Source of the DNA: JBBIJO01 sp037445895
GTDB lineage: Bacteria; Bacteroidota; Ignavibacteria; Kapaibacteriales; UBA2268
NCBI GenBank assembly: GCA_037445895.1
Contig: JBBIJO010000006.1
Coordinates: 1-64,000, forward strand
DNA length: 64,000 nt
Reading direction: 5' to 3'
The notes below the pieces were generated by a model. The model saw nothing but the letters and a program-made list of their open reading frames with translations, was not told the origin of the DNA and did not search any database. The translations under genes and the position numbers were made by a program. Positions 54,742 to 63,630 of the stretch are shown one piece after another. Within the stretch, counting starts at the first letter, position 1. Each line of letters begins with the position of its first letter.

Positions 54742-55137
54742 ATGCCAGTAACAGATGTAATATCAGATTTTCTTGCTCGAATACGAAATGGCGGAGCAGC
54801 CCACCATAAAACCGTTGATGTTCCTTTTTCTAAAATGAAGTGGGCTATTTGCGAAATATTGAAAGACCAAGGATTTATCGAGGATTTCGAAAAAATCGAT
54901 GAAAATGTACAAGGAACTATTCGCGTTAAACTACGCTATTATAACCGCCAACCTGTTATTCGAGAAATGAAAAGAATCAGCACCCCGGGACGTAGAGTTT
55001 ACGTTGGTATCAACAATTTGCCACGTGTTAAAAATGGACTTGGAATCGCTGTAATTTCGACTTCTCGCGGATTGATGACCGATAAAATGGCTCGGAAACT
55101 TAACATCGGCGGGGAACTTCTTTTTACAATTTGGTAA
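54742..55137 (+). CDS. rpsH: 30S ribosomal protein S8
   Basis: A 131-residue protein that binds helix 21 of 16S rRNA; in E. coli it represses the spc operon. The start TDVISDFLARIRNG and the C-terminal GIAVISTSRGLMTDKMAR are canonical. No clear S8-binding mimic was recognised near rplE. Confidence 0.96.
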   Translation: MPVTDVISDFLARIRNGGAAHHKTVDVPFSKMKWAICEILKDQGFIEDFEKIDENVQGTIRVKLRYYNRQPVIREMKRISTPGRRVYVGINNLPRVKNGLGIAVISTSRGLMTDKMARKLNIGGELLFTIW

Positions 55138-55155
55138 ATTTTTTGGAGCTTTGTT

Positions 55156-55695
55156 ATGTCCAGAATTGGGAAAAAACCGATATTAATACCAGATAAAGTT
55201 AAAGTTAACTTCGAAGAAAGGAAAGTTGTTGTAACTGGTCCGAAAGGCTCTTTATTTTTTCGTCTTCCCGAAGGAATAAATTATAACATAGAAGAAAACA
55301 AGCTAACTTTTACTCGTGAAAGTGATGTAAAAAAGGTGCGTGCCGCACATGGCCTTTCGCGAGCAATTATCAACAATATGATTATTGGAGTAACCGAAGG
55401 TTTTACTAAAACGCTACAAATTGAAGGAGTTGGATATAAGGCAGAAATGAAGGATAAAAACCTTATGCTTTCGTTGGGGTATTCACATCCGATTTTATTT
55501 ATTCCGCCCGAAGATGTTAAGTTCGAAACTCCAAGCCCAACGCTGATAAATGTAATTGGAGTTGATAAGCAGGTGGTAGGAGAGGTAGCCTCGAAAATAC
55601 GAAAACTTCGACCACCAGAACCATACAAAGGCAAAGGTATCCGCTACAAGGATGAATTCATTCGGCGTAAGCCAGGAAAAAGTGCAGCTAAGTAA
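55156..55695 (+). CDS. rplF: 50S ribosomal protein L6
   Basis: A 179-residue protein near the sarcin-ricin loop, contacting EF-G. The start SRIGKKPILIPD and the C-terminal signature PEPYKGKGIRYKDEFIRRK are intact. GGAGC lies upstream of the ATG. Confidence 0.97.
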   Translation: MSRIGKKPILIPDKVKVNFEERKVVVTGPKGSLFFRLPEGINYNIEENKLTFTRESDVKKVRAAHGLSRAIINNMIIGVTEGFTKTLQIEGVGYKAEMKDKNLMLSLGYSHPILFIPPEDVKFETPSPTLINVIGVDKQVVGEVASKIRKLRPPEPYKGKGIRYKDEFIRRKPGKSAAK

Positions 55696-55729
55696 TTTAG
55701 TTTAACATATAATTTAAGAATAAAATAAG

Positions 55730-56101
55730 ATGGAAAGATTAGAATTAAAAAAAGTTCGTAGCCAAAGAAGAAAGTTTAGAATCCGAAAGAAAATTTTTGG
55801 AACAAGCGAAGTTCCAAGACTGAATGTCTATCGAAGTTTAAAGCATATTTATGCTCAAATCATTGATGACGAGCATGGTAACTCTATTGTGGCATGCTCT
55901 ACGTTGGATAAAGAAGTTCGCGAGGCTATGAAAGATAAAATAAGAAAAATTGAGCAAGCAAAAGTTGTTGGGAAAATATTAGCAAGCCGTGCGATAGAAA
56001 AAGGCATTAAACGAGTTGCTTTCGACCGTAATGGTTTGCTCTATCACGGTCGTGTTCGAGCTCTTGCCGAATCTGTTCGCGAAAACGGGTTAGTTTTTTA
56101 G
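55730..56101 (+). CDS. rplR: 50S ribosomal protein L18
   Basis: A 123-residue 5S rRNA-binding protein. [24 protein letters not shown], seen in part, and the C-terminal [17 protein letters not shown] are canonical. It lies 34 bases after rplF. Confidence 0.96.
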   Translation: MERLELKKVRSQRRKFRIRKKIFGTSEVPRLNVYRSLKHIYAQIIDDEHGNSIVACSTLDKEVREAMKDKIRKIEQAKVVGKILASRAIEKGIKRVAFDRNGLLYHGRVRALAESVRENGLVF

Positions 56102-56124
56102 GAGAAAAACAAGGTATAGAATAT

Positions 56125-56628
56125 ATGGGAAAAATCAAAGCATCCGAATTAGAACTTAAAGAAAAACTTGTTTATGTTGGGCGAACTGCAAAAGTTGTTA
56201 AAGGAGGGCGTCGATTTGGCTTTACTGCAATCGTGGTTGTTGGGGATTACAGAGGACACGTCGGGGTGGGTATGGGAAAAGCTGCCGAAGTCGTCGATGC
56301 TGTAACTAAAGCAACTGAGTCGGCAAAGAAGGGCATAGTTAAAGTGAATCTTTCGGATAATACAGTTCCACACGAAGTTTTGAGCAAATATGGAGCATCG
56401 AAAGTTCTTATAAAGCCAGCTTCCCCGGGGACTGGCGTCATTGCATCTGGTGGCGTTCGAGCGGTTCTTGAATTGGCAGGCGTGAAGGATGTTTTGACTA
56501 AAAGCTTGGGTTCTTCTAATCCACACAACACTGTCAAAGCTGCACTTAAAGCATTAGTGTCGATGGAAGATATTGGAACAGTTGCCGCCCGACGCGGTAT
56601 TCCTACTCGGAAGGTTCTTTTTGGTTGA
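56125..56628 (+). CDS. rpsE: 30S ribosomal protein S5
   Basis: A 167-residue protein at the mRNA entry channel and back of the 30S subunit. The double-stranded RNA-binding N-domain ([20 protein letters not shown]) and the S5 C-domain ([17 protein letters not shown]) are both complete. Confidence 0.97.
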   Translation: MGKIKASELELKEKLVYVGRTAKVVKGGRRFGFTAIVVVGDYRGHVGVGMGKAAEVVDAVTKATESAKKGIVKVNLSDNTVPHEVLSKYGASKVLIKPASPGTGVIASGGVRAVLELAGVKDVLTKSLGSSNPHNTVKAALKALVSMEDIGTVAARRGIPTRKVLFG

Positions 56629-56644
56629 TTAAGGAGACTATATT

Positions 56645-56836
56645 ATGAAACGACTTAAAGTTACACAGGTTAAAAGTATCATCAAGACAAGCAAGAAACA
56701 GAAACGGACAATTGAAGCACTTGGCTTAGGTCGTCCGAATTTTTCGAATATTTTGCCCGATAATCCTCAAATCTGGGGTATGATAAATGTGGTAAAACAT
56801 TTAGTTAAAGTTGAAGAAATTAATGTTAGTGGATAG
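56645..56836 (+). CDS. rpmD: 50S ribosomal protein L30
   Basis: A 63-residue protein of short bacterial form. LKVTQVKSIIKTSKKQKRTI and LGLGRPNFSNILPDNPQIWGM, seen in part, match the family. It lies between rpsE and rplO as usual. Confidence 0.94.
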   Translation: MKRLKVTQVKSIIKTSKKQKRTIEALGLGRPNFSNILPDNPQIWGMINVVKHLVKVEEINVSG

Positions 56837-56844
56837 GGGTCGAA

Positions 56845-57306
56845 ATGAAACACATTGGTAATTTGTATCCAGCAGAAGGCTCGACTCACAAAAAGAAAAG
56901 AATCGGGCGTGGTATTGGTTCTGGTCATGGAGGAACTTCGACGCGTGGACATAAAGGAGCTCAATCCCGCAGCGGGTATCACCGTAAACTTGCGTTCGAA
57001 GGTGGTCAAATGCCTCTCGTTCGAAGAGTTCCAAAGTTTGGGTTTAACAATCGGAATAGAATTGAATATCAAATTGTTAATTTGTCTGCAATTCAATTGC
57101 TGTTCGAACAAAAAAAAGTGGAATCGAACGAAATAGATGCAGATGTGCTTTATAATGCTGGGGTAATTACGAAAAAGAATCAACCAGTTAAAATTTTGGG
57201 GAATGGCGAAATAAATGTTGTTGTAACAATCAAGGCACACAAATTTTCGAAATCAGCAATCCAAAAGATAGAATCAGTTGGAGGCAAGGTAGCAATTTAT
57301 GAGTAA
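56845..57306 (+). CDS. rplO: 50S ribosomal protein L15
   Basis: A 153-residue late-assembly protein. The glycine-rich N-terminus (RIGRGIGSGHGGTSTRGHKG) and GGQMPLVRRVPKFGF are canonical. The last eight bases overlap secY. Confidence 0.96.
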   Translation: MKHIGNLYPAEGSTHKKKRIGRGIGSGHGGTSTRGHKGAQSRSGYHRKLAFEGGQMPLVRRVPKFGFNNRNRIEYQIVNLSAIQLLFEQKKVESNEIDADVLYNAGVITKKNQPVKILGNGEINVVVTIKAHKFSKSAIQKIESVGGKVAIYE

Positions 57307-58645
57307 AATTCTTCAAACATTCCAAAATATTTGGAAAATCGAGGAACTTCGGCAGCGCCTGGTGTTCACTCTATTTGCAATTGTAGTTGCTCGAATTGGT
57401 GCCCATATCACCTTGCCGGGAGTCGATATTCATCTGTTGAGTGCATTTAACAAAGGAGCGGCAAACGACCTTTTCGGTTTGTTCGATTTCTTTGTTGGCG
57501 GTGCCTTTTCGAACGCTGCTATTTTTGCTCTTGGCGTTATGCCGTATATTACCGCTTCAATTATTATGCAACTTGCTGGTATCGTTATACCGGAAATTCA
57601 AAAAATGCAAAAAGAAGGTGAAGAAGGCAGAAGGAAGATTAATCAATACACGAGAATATTGACTGTTCCAATTTCTGCTTTTCAAAGCTGGGGTATGAGC
57701 ATTCGATTGGTCAATATGGAAGCAAATGGATTGCCTGTGGTTCCACACTCAGGCTTTTTCTTTGTTTTAACGACTGTAATTTTGCTTACCGCAGGAACTA
57801 TGTTTCTGATGTGGCTTGGCGAAAAAATAACAGAGCGCGGTATAGGAAACGGCATTTCGCTTTTAATTTTTATTGGAATTGTGGCTCGTTTGCCTGCTGC
57901 TCTGTATCAAGAATTCAGCCAGGTAACTCAGTTGGGTGAACGCCCCTGGCCAGTCGAAGTAATTATTCTTACTTTCTGGGTTGCGATAATTGCTTCTATT
58001 GTTTTCATTTCCCAAGGTGCCCGAAGAATTCCTGTGCAATATGCAAAACGTCAAGTAGGTCGTAAAATATATGGGGGAACAACCCAATACATTCCTTTAC
58101 GAGTGATAACTGCAGGTGTGATGCCAATAATCTTTGCTCAATCCATTATTTTTATTCCTCAAACCTTTTTGAATTTCTTCCCTACAAGTGGCTGGCTCTA
58201 TTCCCTTGTAGTTGCTTTTAGCGAGCGTTCCTTTGTTTATGCAATTATTTATGCAACGTTAGTTATTTTGTTTACGTATTTCTATACGGCTGTAATATTT
58301 AATCCACGTGATATAGCCGATAATATGAAAAAACAAGGTGGATTCATACCGGGTATTCGGCCAGGGCAACAAACTTCTGAATACATTGATAACGTATTAA
58401 CAAAGATTACATTACCGGGTTCTCTTTTCCTCGCCTTAATTGCAGTAATGCCAACATTTGCAACGAATGTCCTTGGTGTTACTACTTCGTTTGCTTCATT
58501 TTTTGGCGGGACGTCAATTCTTATTGTTGTTGGTGTGGCTCTCGATACCCTTCAACAAATTGAATCTTTCCTGTTAATGCGTCATTATGATGGCTTTATG
58601 AAAAGCGGAAGAATTCGAGGACGTGCGGGAGTGGGAGGGATATAA
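57299..58645 (+). CDS. secY: Preprotein translocase subunit SecY
   Basis: A 448-residue channel subunit of the Sec translocon with ten hydrophobic helices. Seen are GIMPYI-like GVMPYITASIIMQL in helix 2, GIGNGISLLIFIGI, and the loop RRIPVQYAKRQVGRKIYGG, where SecA and the ribosome dock. The C-terminus ends SGRIRGRAGVGGI. It overlaps rplO by eight bases and is four bases from map. Its partner SecE is encoded at 29.6 kb. Confidence 0.97.
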   Translation: MSKILQTFQNIWKIEELRQRLVFTLFAIVVARIGAHITLPGVDIHLLSAFNKGAANDLFGLFDFFVGGAFSNAAIFALGVMPYITASIIMQLAGIVIPEIQKMQKEGEEGRRKINQYTRILTVPISAFQSWGMSIRLVNMEANGLPVVPHSGFFFVLTTVILLTAGTMFLMWLGEKITERGIGNGISLLIFIGIVARLPAALYQEFSQVTQLGERPWPVEVIILTFWVAIIASIVFISQGARRIPVQYAKRQVGRKIYGGTTQYIPLRVITAGVMPIIFAQSIIFIPQTFLNFFPTSGWLYSLVVAFSERSFVYAIIYATLVILFTYFYTAVIFNPRDIADNMKKQGGFIPGIRPGQQTSEYIDNVLTKITLPGSLFLALIAVMPTFATNVLGVTTSFASFFGGTSILIVVGVALDTLQQIESFLLMRHYDGFMKSGRIRGRAGVGGI

Positions 58646-58648
58646 ACA

Positions 58649-59461
58649 ATGAGGAAACAGGCTCGACATACGGTGCAAAATTGGACGACTTTCGCAAAGA
58701 AAGTAGAAGAAATCCACTCGATTGAACGAGCCTGTCGGATTGTTGCCGATGTTCTTGCATTGCTCGAAAAATACGTAAAACCCGGAATCACGACTCTTGA
58801 ATTAGATAAGATTGCAGAAGATTTTATCCTTTCCCGAGGTGCAACCCCTGCGTTCAAGGGGTATATTGTTGATGGAAGGGCTTATCCTTCTACGCTTTGT
58901 GTGTCAATCGACGAAGAAGTTGTTCACGGTATTCCCAGTTCGAGGTCACTTAGTGAGGGGGAAATAGTATCCATTGATTGCGGGGCTCAAAAAGACGGTT
59001 ATTATGGGGATAGTGCTGTAACTTATTCGGTCGGAACAATTAGCCCTGAAAAAGAAAAATTGCTGAGAGTTACAGAAGAGGCACTCGAAAAAGGTATCGA
59101 AATGGCAGTCGAAGGGAATAAAGTTTACGAAATTTCGCGAGCAATCCAAACTTATGTCGAATCGAATGGCTTTAGCGTTACACGCGAATTGGTTGGACAC
59201 GGAATTGGAAAACGACTGCACGAAGAACCTCCAATTCCAAATTTTGTTCCACCACTTTTGGCAAGGAAGCAATATCCAAATGTTAAACTCGTTGCGCAAA
59301 TGACCTTGGCAATCGAGCCGATGGTTCATATTGGCGATTATAAGGTTGTTACGAAAGACGATGGTTGGACTGTTTGCACAGCCGATGGTTCGCCAGCCGC
59401 ACATTTTGAACACACTATTATAGTAACAAAAGATAAACCGATAGTTTTAACTTATAGATAA
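58649..59461 (+). CDS. map: Methionine aminopeptidase, type I
   Basis: A 270-residue cytosolic metalloenzyme that removes the initiator methionine. The five metal ligands fit visible motifs: aspartates in SIDCGAQKDGYYGDSA, histidine in LVGHGIGKRLHEEP, and glutamates in AIEPMVHIG and FEHTIIV. It lies between secY and infA, a common position (adk is missing here). About 15 N-terminal residues precede the usual start of the fold. Confidence 0.96.
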   Translation: MRKQARHTVQNWTTFAKKVEEIHSIERACRIVADVLALLEKYVKPGITTLELDKIAEDFILSRGATPAFKGYIVDGRAYPSTLCVSIDEEVVHGIPSSRSLSEGEIVSIDCGAQKDGYYGDSAVTYSVGTISPEKEKLLRVTEEALEKGIEMAVEGNKVYEISRAIQTYVESNGFSVTRELVGHGIGKRLHEEPPIPNFVPPLLARKQYPNVKLVAQMTLAIEPMVHIGDYKVVTKDDGWTVCTADGSPAAHFEHTIIVTKDKPIVLTYR

Positions 59462-59475
59462 ACGGATAGAAGGAT

Positions 59476-59694
59476 ATGCCGAAAGAAGGGATGATACAGA
59501 TGGATGGTGTGATTGAGGAGGCGCTTCCGAATACTCAGTTTATCGTTCGGTTGGAGAATGGACACAAAATTTTGGCACATGTTGCCGGAAAAATGCGAAT
59601 GAACTATATTAAGATATTACAAGGGGATAAGGTGCGAGTCGAGATGTCCCCTTATGATTTAACAAAGGGTAGAATTATTTATAGGTATAAATAA
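59476..59694 (+). CDS. infA: Translation initiation factor IF-1
   Basis: A 72-residue OB-fold protein that blocks the A site during initiation. [21 protein letters not shown] and [15 protein letters not shown], seen in part, are canonical. Exact family length. It precedes rpmJ by 15 bases. Confidence 0.97.
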   Translation: MPKEGMIQMDGVIEEALPNTQFIVRLENGHKILAHVAGKMRMNYIKILQGDKVRVEMSPYDLTKGRIIYRYK

Positions 59695-59709
59695 GGTCGA
59701 GGTAATATT

Positions 59710-59826
59710 ATGAAAGTTAGAGCTTCTGTTAAAAAACGTTCCCCTGAAGATAAGATAGTGCGTCGAAAGGGAAGGGTTTATATCATTAATAAAAAGAATC
59801 CCAGATATAAACAACGTCAAGGTTAA
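59710..59826 (+). CDS. rpmJ: 50S ribosomal protein L36, zinc-free form
   Basis: A 38-codon gene starting at ATG 59710 after GTCGAGG. The protein begins [20 protein letters not shown] and ends NPRYKQRQG. The four usual zinc ligands are replaced: C11 by Ser, C14 by Asp, C27 by Asn and H33 by Tyr. This C-minus form does not need zinc and is known in Bacteroidota. It lies between infA and rpsM, as expected. Confidence 0.95.
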   Translation: MKVRASVKKRSPEDKIVRRKGRVYIINKKNPRYKQRQG

Positions 59827-59840
59827 ACGAAGGAGGAAAA

Positions 59841-60221
59841 GTGGCACGAATTGCAGGAATTGATTTACCGAAAAATAAAAGGGGTTTCGTAGGATTGACT
59901 TATATTTTCGGCGTTGGAAGAACGACCGCCAAGGAGATTCTTTCGAAATCGAACGTCGACGAATTTAAGAAAGTAGGAGAATGGAGCGACGAGGAAATTG
60001 CCCGAATACGCCAAGTTATACAAGATTATAAAGTGGAAGGTCAACTACGAAGTGAAGTCCAAATGAACATTAAGCGATTGATGGATATTGGTTGCTATCG
60101 CGGAATTAGACATCGACGTGGCTTGCCAGTTCGCGGGCAAAGAACTCGAACAAATGCTCGAAGCCGAAAAGGTAGAAGAAAAACAATCGCTGGAAAGAAA
60201 AAAGCCACAGGCAAGAAGTAA
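59841..60221 (+). CDS. rpsM: 30S ribosomal protein S13
   Basis: A 126-residue head protein that contacts the P-site tRNA and forms bridges with L5 and 23S rRNA. GTG 59841 is the start, with GGAGGA upstream. [14 protein letters not shown], the [12 protein letters not shown] helix-hairpin-helix and [18 protein letters not shown] are canonical. Confidence 0.97.
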   Translation: MARIAGIDLPKNKRGFVGLTYIFGVGRTTAKEILSKSNVDEFKKVGEWSDEEIARIRQVIQDYKVEGQLRSEVQMNIKRLMDIGCYRGIRHRRGLPVRGQRTRTNARSRKGRRKTIAGKKKATGKK

Positions 60222-60250
60222 TTTTTTTATTAACTAATTTTTTTTGAAAT

Positions 60251-60637
60251 ATGGCAGCACCAAAAAAACGAACAAAGAAAAAAACGGTAACAGAAATCCA
60301 CGGTAAGGCTTATATCCTTGCTTCTTTCAACAACGTTATTGTAACTATAACCGATATGTATGGTAACGCACTGTGTTGGTCCTCGGCGGGACGGAACGGA
60401 TTCCGAGGCTCAAAGAAAAGCACTCCATATGTTGCCCAAATAGCGGCAGAAAAAGCTGGTAAAGAAGCATACGATATGGGATTACGGAAAGTTGACGTTG
60501 TTGTTAAAGGGCCCGGAAGTGGTCGCGAAGCTGCGATTCGTGCCCTTTCGCAAGCCGGATTGGAGGTTCATAGTATTATCGATAAAACCCCAGTTCCACA
60601 CAATGGTTGTCGTCCCCCGAAACGTCGGCGCGTTTAA
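60251..60637 (+). CDS. rpsK: 30S ribosomal protein S11
   Basis: A 128-residue platform protein. [20 protein letters not shown] and [20 protein letters not shown] match the family. rpsD, the usual next gene, is absent; rpoA starts 36 bases downstream. Confidence 0.97.
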   Translation: MAAPKKRTKKKTVTEIHGKAYILASFNNVIVTITDMYGNALCWSSAGRNGFRGSKKSTPYVAQIAAEKAGKEAYDMGLRKVDVVVKGPGSGREAAIRALSQAGLEVHSIIDKTPVPHNGCRPPKRRRV

Positions 60638-60673
60638 ATTGAAAATATGTAAGTTAAATATTGTTGGTTTAAA

Positions 60674-61714
60674 ATGTTTGATATTGATTTAAATTCACTT
60701 TTGCAGATGCCGGATCCCGTGGTTGTCGAGGAAACCGAAGACCCGAACCATACACGGTTTATTTTTCAACCGCTCGAAAAAGGCTATGGAGTTACGATTG
60801 GGAACTCACTGCGTCGGGTTTTGATTTCTTCCATCCCCGGTTCGTCTATTATTGGTGTGAAATTCACTGATGTTCTTCAGGAATTCCAAAGTATTCACGG
60901 AGTCCTCGAAGATGTAACCGATATAATTCTAAATTTGAAAGAAGTCCGCATTAAAACAGAGGAAAGGAAGCCTTTCAAGGTGAATCTCCATTTTAAGGGA
61001 CCATACACTTGGACAGCACACGATATCCAAAGATCTTCGGCTCTATTGGAGGTGGTTAACCCCGAGCATTATATCGCGACCCTTTCCAAAGAAGCCGAAT
61101 TTGACGTTGAACTTCGAATTGGTTTCGGAAAAGGTTACGTCCCCGCCGAGGAACAGCAGTTGATAGATTATCCAATTGGTATGTTGCCTGTCGACGCAAT
61201 TTATACACCGATTAAAAATGTTATTTATACTGTCGAGCCGCATCGTGTAGGGCAAAAAACCGATTATGAAAGGCTTATCCTCGATGTTACAACCGATGGA
61301 ACTATTTCGCCAATCGATGCTGTTAAACTTGCAGCTCATATTATTGGAGAGCATATCGTGTATTTTGTTAACTTCGAAAGAGGCGAGGAACGACCAACAA
61401 TAGTCACCGACGCAGCTATGGATTCCAGCGAAGAGAGCGAGCATGTCCGATTACGGAAAATTTTAATTACCCCAATCGAAGAACTTGAAATTAGTGTTCG
61501 TGCATACAATTGTTTAAAAACAAATAGTATTAAAACGCTGGGGGAATTGGTTTCCTATACCGAAGGTGAATTGTTGAAATTTAGAAACTTTGGACGCAAA
61601 TCGTTACAAGAACTTGCGGAAATAGTAAGACAATTAGGATTGGAATTTGGAATGAATGTCGATAAGTATCTTCGCAGCAATTCTAAAAATTCCAAAGTAT
61701 ATAAGGATTTTTAA
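60674..61714 (+). CDS. rpoA: DNA-directed RNA polymerase subunit alpha
   Basis: A 346-residue subunit. The N-terminal assembly domain has FQPLEKGYGVTIGNSLRRVL, and the C-terminal domain (about residues 265-330) has the helix-hairpin-helix (NCLKTNSIKTLGELVSYTE, NFGRKSLQELAEI) that binds UP elements and activators. A linker of about 25 acidic residues joins them. It completes the polymerase core genes in this window. Confidence 0.97.
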   Translation: MFDIDLNSLLQMPDPVVVEETEDPNHTRFIFQPLEKGYGVTIGNSLRRVLISSIPGSSIIGVKFTDVLQEFQSIHGVLEDVTDIILNLKEVRIKTEERKPFKVNLHFKGPYTWTAHDIQRSSALLEVVNPEHYIATLSKEAEFDVELRIGFGKGYVPAEEQQLIDYPIGMLPVDAIYTPIKNVIYTVEPHRVGQKTDYERLILDVTTDGTISPIDAVKLAAHIIGEHIVYFVNFERGEERPTIVTDAAMDSSEESEHVRLRKILITPIEELEISVRAYNCLKTNSIKTLGELVSYTEGELLKFRNFGRKSLQELAEIVRQLGLEFGMNVDKYLRSNSKNSKVYKDF

Positions 61715-61750
61715 CTTAATTAGTTTCAGAATAATTCGAGGGAAGTTCCT

Positions 61751-62497
61751 ATGAGGCATTTAAAATCGGGATGGAAACTTAAAAGAACAAGTAGTCATCG
61801 CAAGGCTTTGTTGCGTAACCTTGCAACAGAGTTACTTGAGCATAAAAGGATAGAAACCACGGTTGTTAAGGCTAAAGCTTTGCGCCCTTTTGTAGAAAAA
61901 TTGATTACAAAAGCAAAACGAGCACTCTTGCGCGAGCGGCAAAATCTTCTTCCAGCAGGGCATAAGGTTGATATCCATACACGTCGAATAGTTGGACGTT
62001 TCGTATCGAACAAAGCAGTTTTGCAAGAACTTTTCGATACAATTGCGCCCGTAATTGTTGAACGTCCTGGTGGGTATGTCCGGATTGTGAAAACGGGATT
62101 TCGACGTGGTGATGCGTCGGAGATGGCGGTTGTAGAATTAGTCGATTGGGGAGCACCCCAAGATGGTGCTGTTTCGAAACGTGCGAAAGCAAAAGCTAAA
62201 CCACGACAAAAAGCACGAACTCAATCTAAATCCAAAAAAACTACTAAGAAAATAGAAAAAGAAACACAAACCGAATCCGAAATTCCAACAATAGAGGAAG
62301 TCGTCGAACCCGTTGCTACTGTGGTTGCAGATGTCGAAAAAACCACGGAATCCGAAACAGTTGAACATATTGAAACACCTTCTCAATCCACCACAGAAAT
62401 TGCAGAAAAAGCATCGGACGTTAGTCCAATGGATATTCATTCGGAAAATAGTCTCTCCGAAAGCGAAACCGACGAAAAATCGCAGGAAAAACAATAG
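61751..62497 (+). CDS. rplQ: 50S ribosomal protein L17 with long C-terminal extension
   Basis: A 248-residue L17; the usual length is about 120-160. The core (MRHLKSGWKLKRTSSHRKAL to VVELVDW) ends near residue 133. The following 115 residues are low-complexity: first basic (RAKAKAKPRQKARTQSKSKK), then acidic, with many Glu, Thr and Ser. It is likely disordered and may bind RNA or other factors. It is the last gene of the alpha operon and is followed by a strong terminator. Confidence 0.95.
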   Translation: MRHLKSGWKLKRTSSHRKALLRNLATELLEHKRIETTVVKAKALRPFVEKLITKAKRALLRERQNLLPAGHKVDIHTRRIVGRFVSNKAVLQELFDTIAPVIVERPGGYVRIVKTGFRRGDASEMAVVELVDWGAPQDGAVSKRAKAKAKPRQKARTQSKSKKTTKKIEKETQTESEIPTIEEVVEPVATVVADVEKTTESETVEHIETPSQSTTEIAEKASDVSPMDIHSENSLSESETDEKSQEKQ

Positions 62498-62523
62498 TTC
62501 TATAAAAAATATTTTATTTGATT

Positions 62524-62553
62524 AAAGCGTCTGTTTTCGAGACGCTTTTTTTT
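62524..62553 (+). terminator. Strong terminator ending the ribosomal-protein block
   Basis: AAAGCGTCT at 62524-62532 pairs perfectly with AGACGCTTT at 62540-62548 around loop GTTTTCG, followed by a T-run. It lies 27 bases after the rplQ stop and just before the rlmN start. Confidence 0.9.
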
Positions 62554-62559
62554 ATTTTT

Positions 62560-63630
62560 ATGAAGTGTATAAAAGACTATACTCTAATTAAACTCGAAGA
62601 TTATTTTTCGGAGCTTGGCTACGAAAAATTTCGAGCTCGTCAGCTATTCTATGCGATTTATTTACATAGAATAAATGATTTTTCCGAAGATACCACATTG
62701 CCCAAAGAACTACGCGAACATCTAAGAAATTTTTTCGCAATGGATGCAATTTCGAGTGTGAAAACACAAATGGCTGCCGATGGAACCATCAAATTCTTAT
62801 TCAGTTTAGTTAAGGGTTCCGCTGTCGAGAGCGTTTTTATTCCTTGGGATAAGGGTTTGAAGGAGCGGCGAACGTTGTGTGTATCTTCGCAAGTAGGTTG
62901 TGCCTTGGATTGTTCTTTTTGTGCAACTGGCAAACTTGGCTTAACCCGGAATCTTACAGTTGGAGAAATAGTTGACCAAATCCTTTGGGCCGAAAAAATT
63001 ACCGGGGAGCGATTAACGAATGTAGTGTTTATGGGAATGGGTGAACCGTTGCAAAATTTTCAAAATGTTGTTCAATCGATTTCGATTTTAGCAAATACGA
63101 AAATCAATTTATTTAATCGGAAAAATATCACAGTTTCGACTTCTGGAATTGTTCCAAAGATTTACGATTTGGCAAAGATTGAAAAACCAGTTAAATTAGC
63201 AATTTCATTACATTCAACTCTCGATGGTATAAGAGAAACTATAATGCCGATTGCGAAGAAATGGAAGATTAAGGAATTGCGTCAGGCGGCGATTGATTAT
63301 TACCGAAAGACGTTTTTACCAATTACCTATGAATATATTCTCTTCGATGGATTGAACGACAGCGAACTCGATGCTCGTCGCCTTGCAAGATTTGTTCGTA
63401 GTGTTCCTTCGAAGGTAAATATAATTCCATACCATCGAATTGATTTTATGCCTTTGAATGGAATTTCGAAAGAATTGAAACCGGCTTCGTCCGAAAAGAT
63501 TTTTCAATTTAAACAGTGGCTTCATTCCTACGGAGTAAAAGCATTTGTTCGCTCTTCGAGCGGTTACGAAATTGATGGAGCCTGTGGTCAGTTGGCATTT
63601 TCCAACCGATATTCTATGGAATTTTTATGA
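62560..63630 (+). CDS. rlmN: 23S rRNA (adenine-2503)-C2 methyltransferase RlmN
   Basis: A 356-residue radical SAM enzyme that methylates A2503 of 23S rRNA and A37 of some tRNAs. ATG 62560 is chosen because earlier in-frame starts lie in the terminator. The iron-sulphur cysteines are C114, C118 and C121 (CALDCSFC), and the C-terminal methyl-carrying cysteine is C342 in DGACGQL. VFMGMGEPLQNF and AISLHSTLD are family motifs. Its stop overlaps the next ATG (ATGA). Confidence 0.95.
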   Translation: MKCIKDYTLIKLEDYFSELGYEKFRARQLFYAIYLHRINDFSEDTTLPKELREHLRNFFAMDAISSVKTQMAADGTIKFLFSLVKGSAVESVFIPWDKGLKERRTLCVSSQVGCALDCSFCATGKLGLTRNLTVGEIVDQILWAEKITGERLTNVVFMGMGEPLQNFQNVVQSISILANTKINLFNRKNITVSTSGIVPKIYDLAKIEKPVKLAISLHSTLDGIRETIMPIAKKWKIKELRQAAIDYYRKTFLPITYEYILFDGLNDSELDARRLARFVRSVPSKVNIIPYHRIDFMPLNGISKELKPASSEKIFQFKQWLHSYGVKAFVRSSSGYEIDGACGQLAFSNRYSMEFL

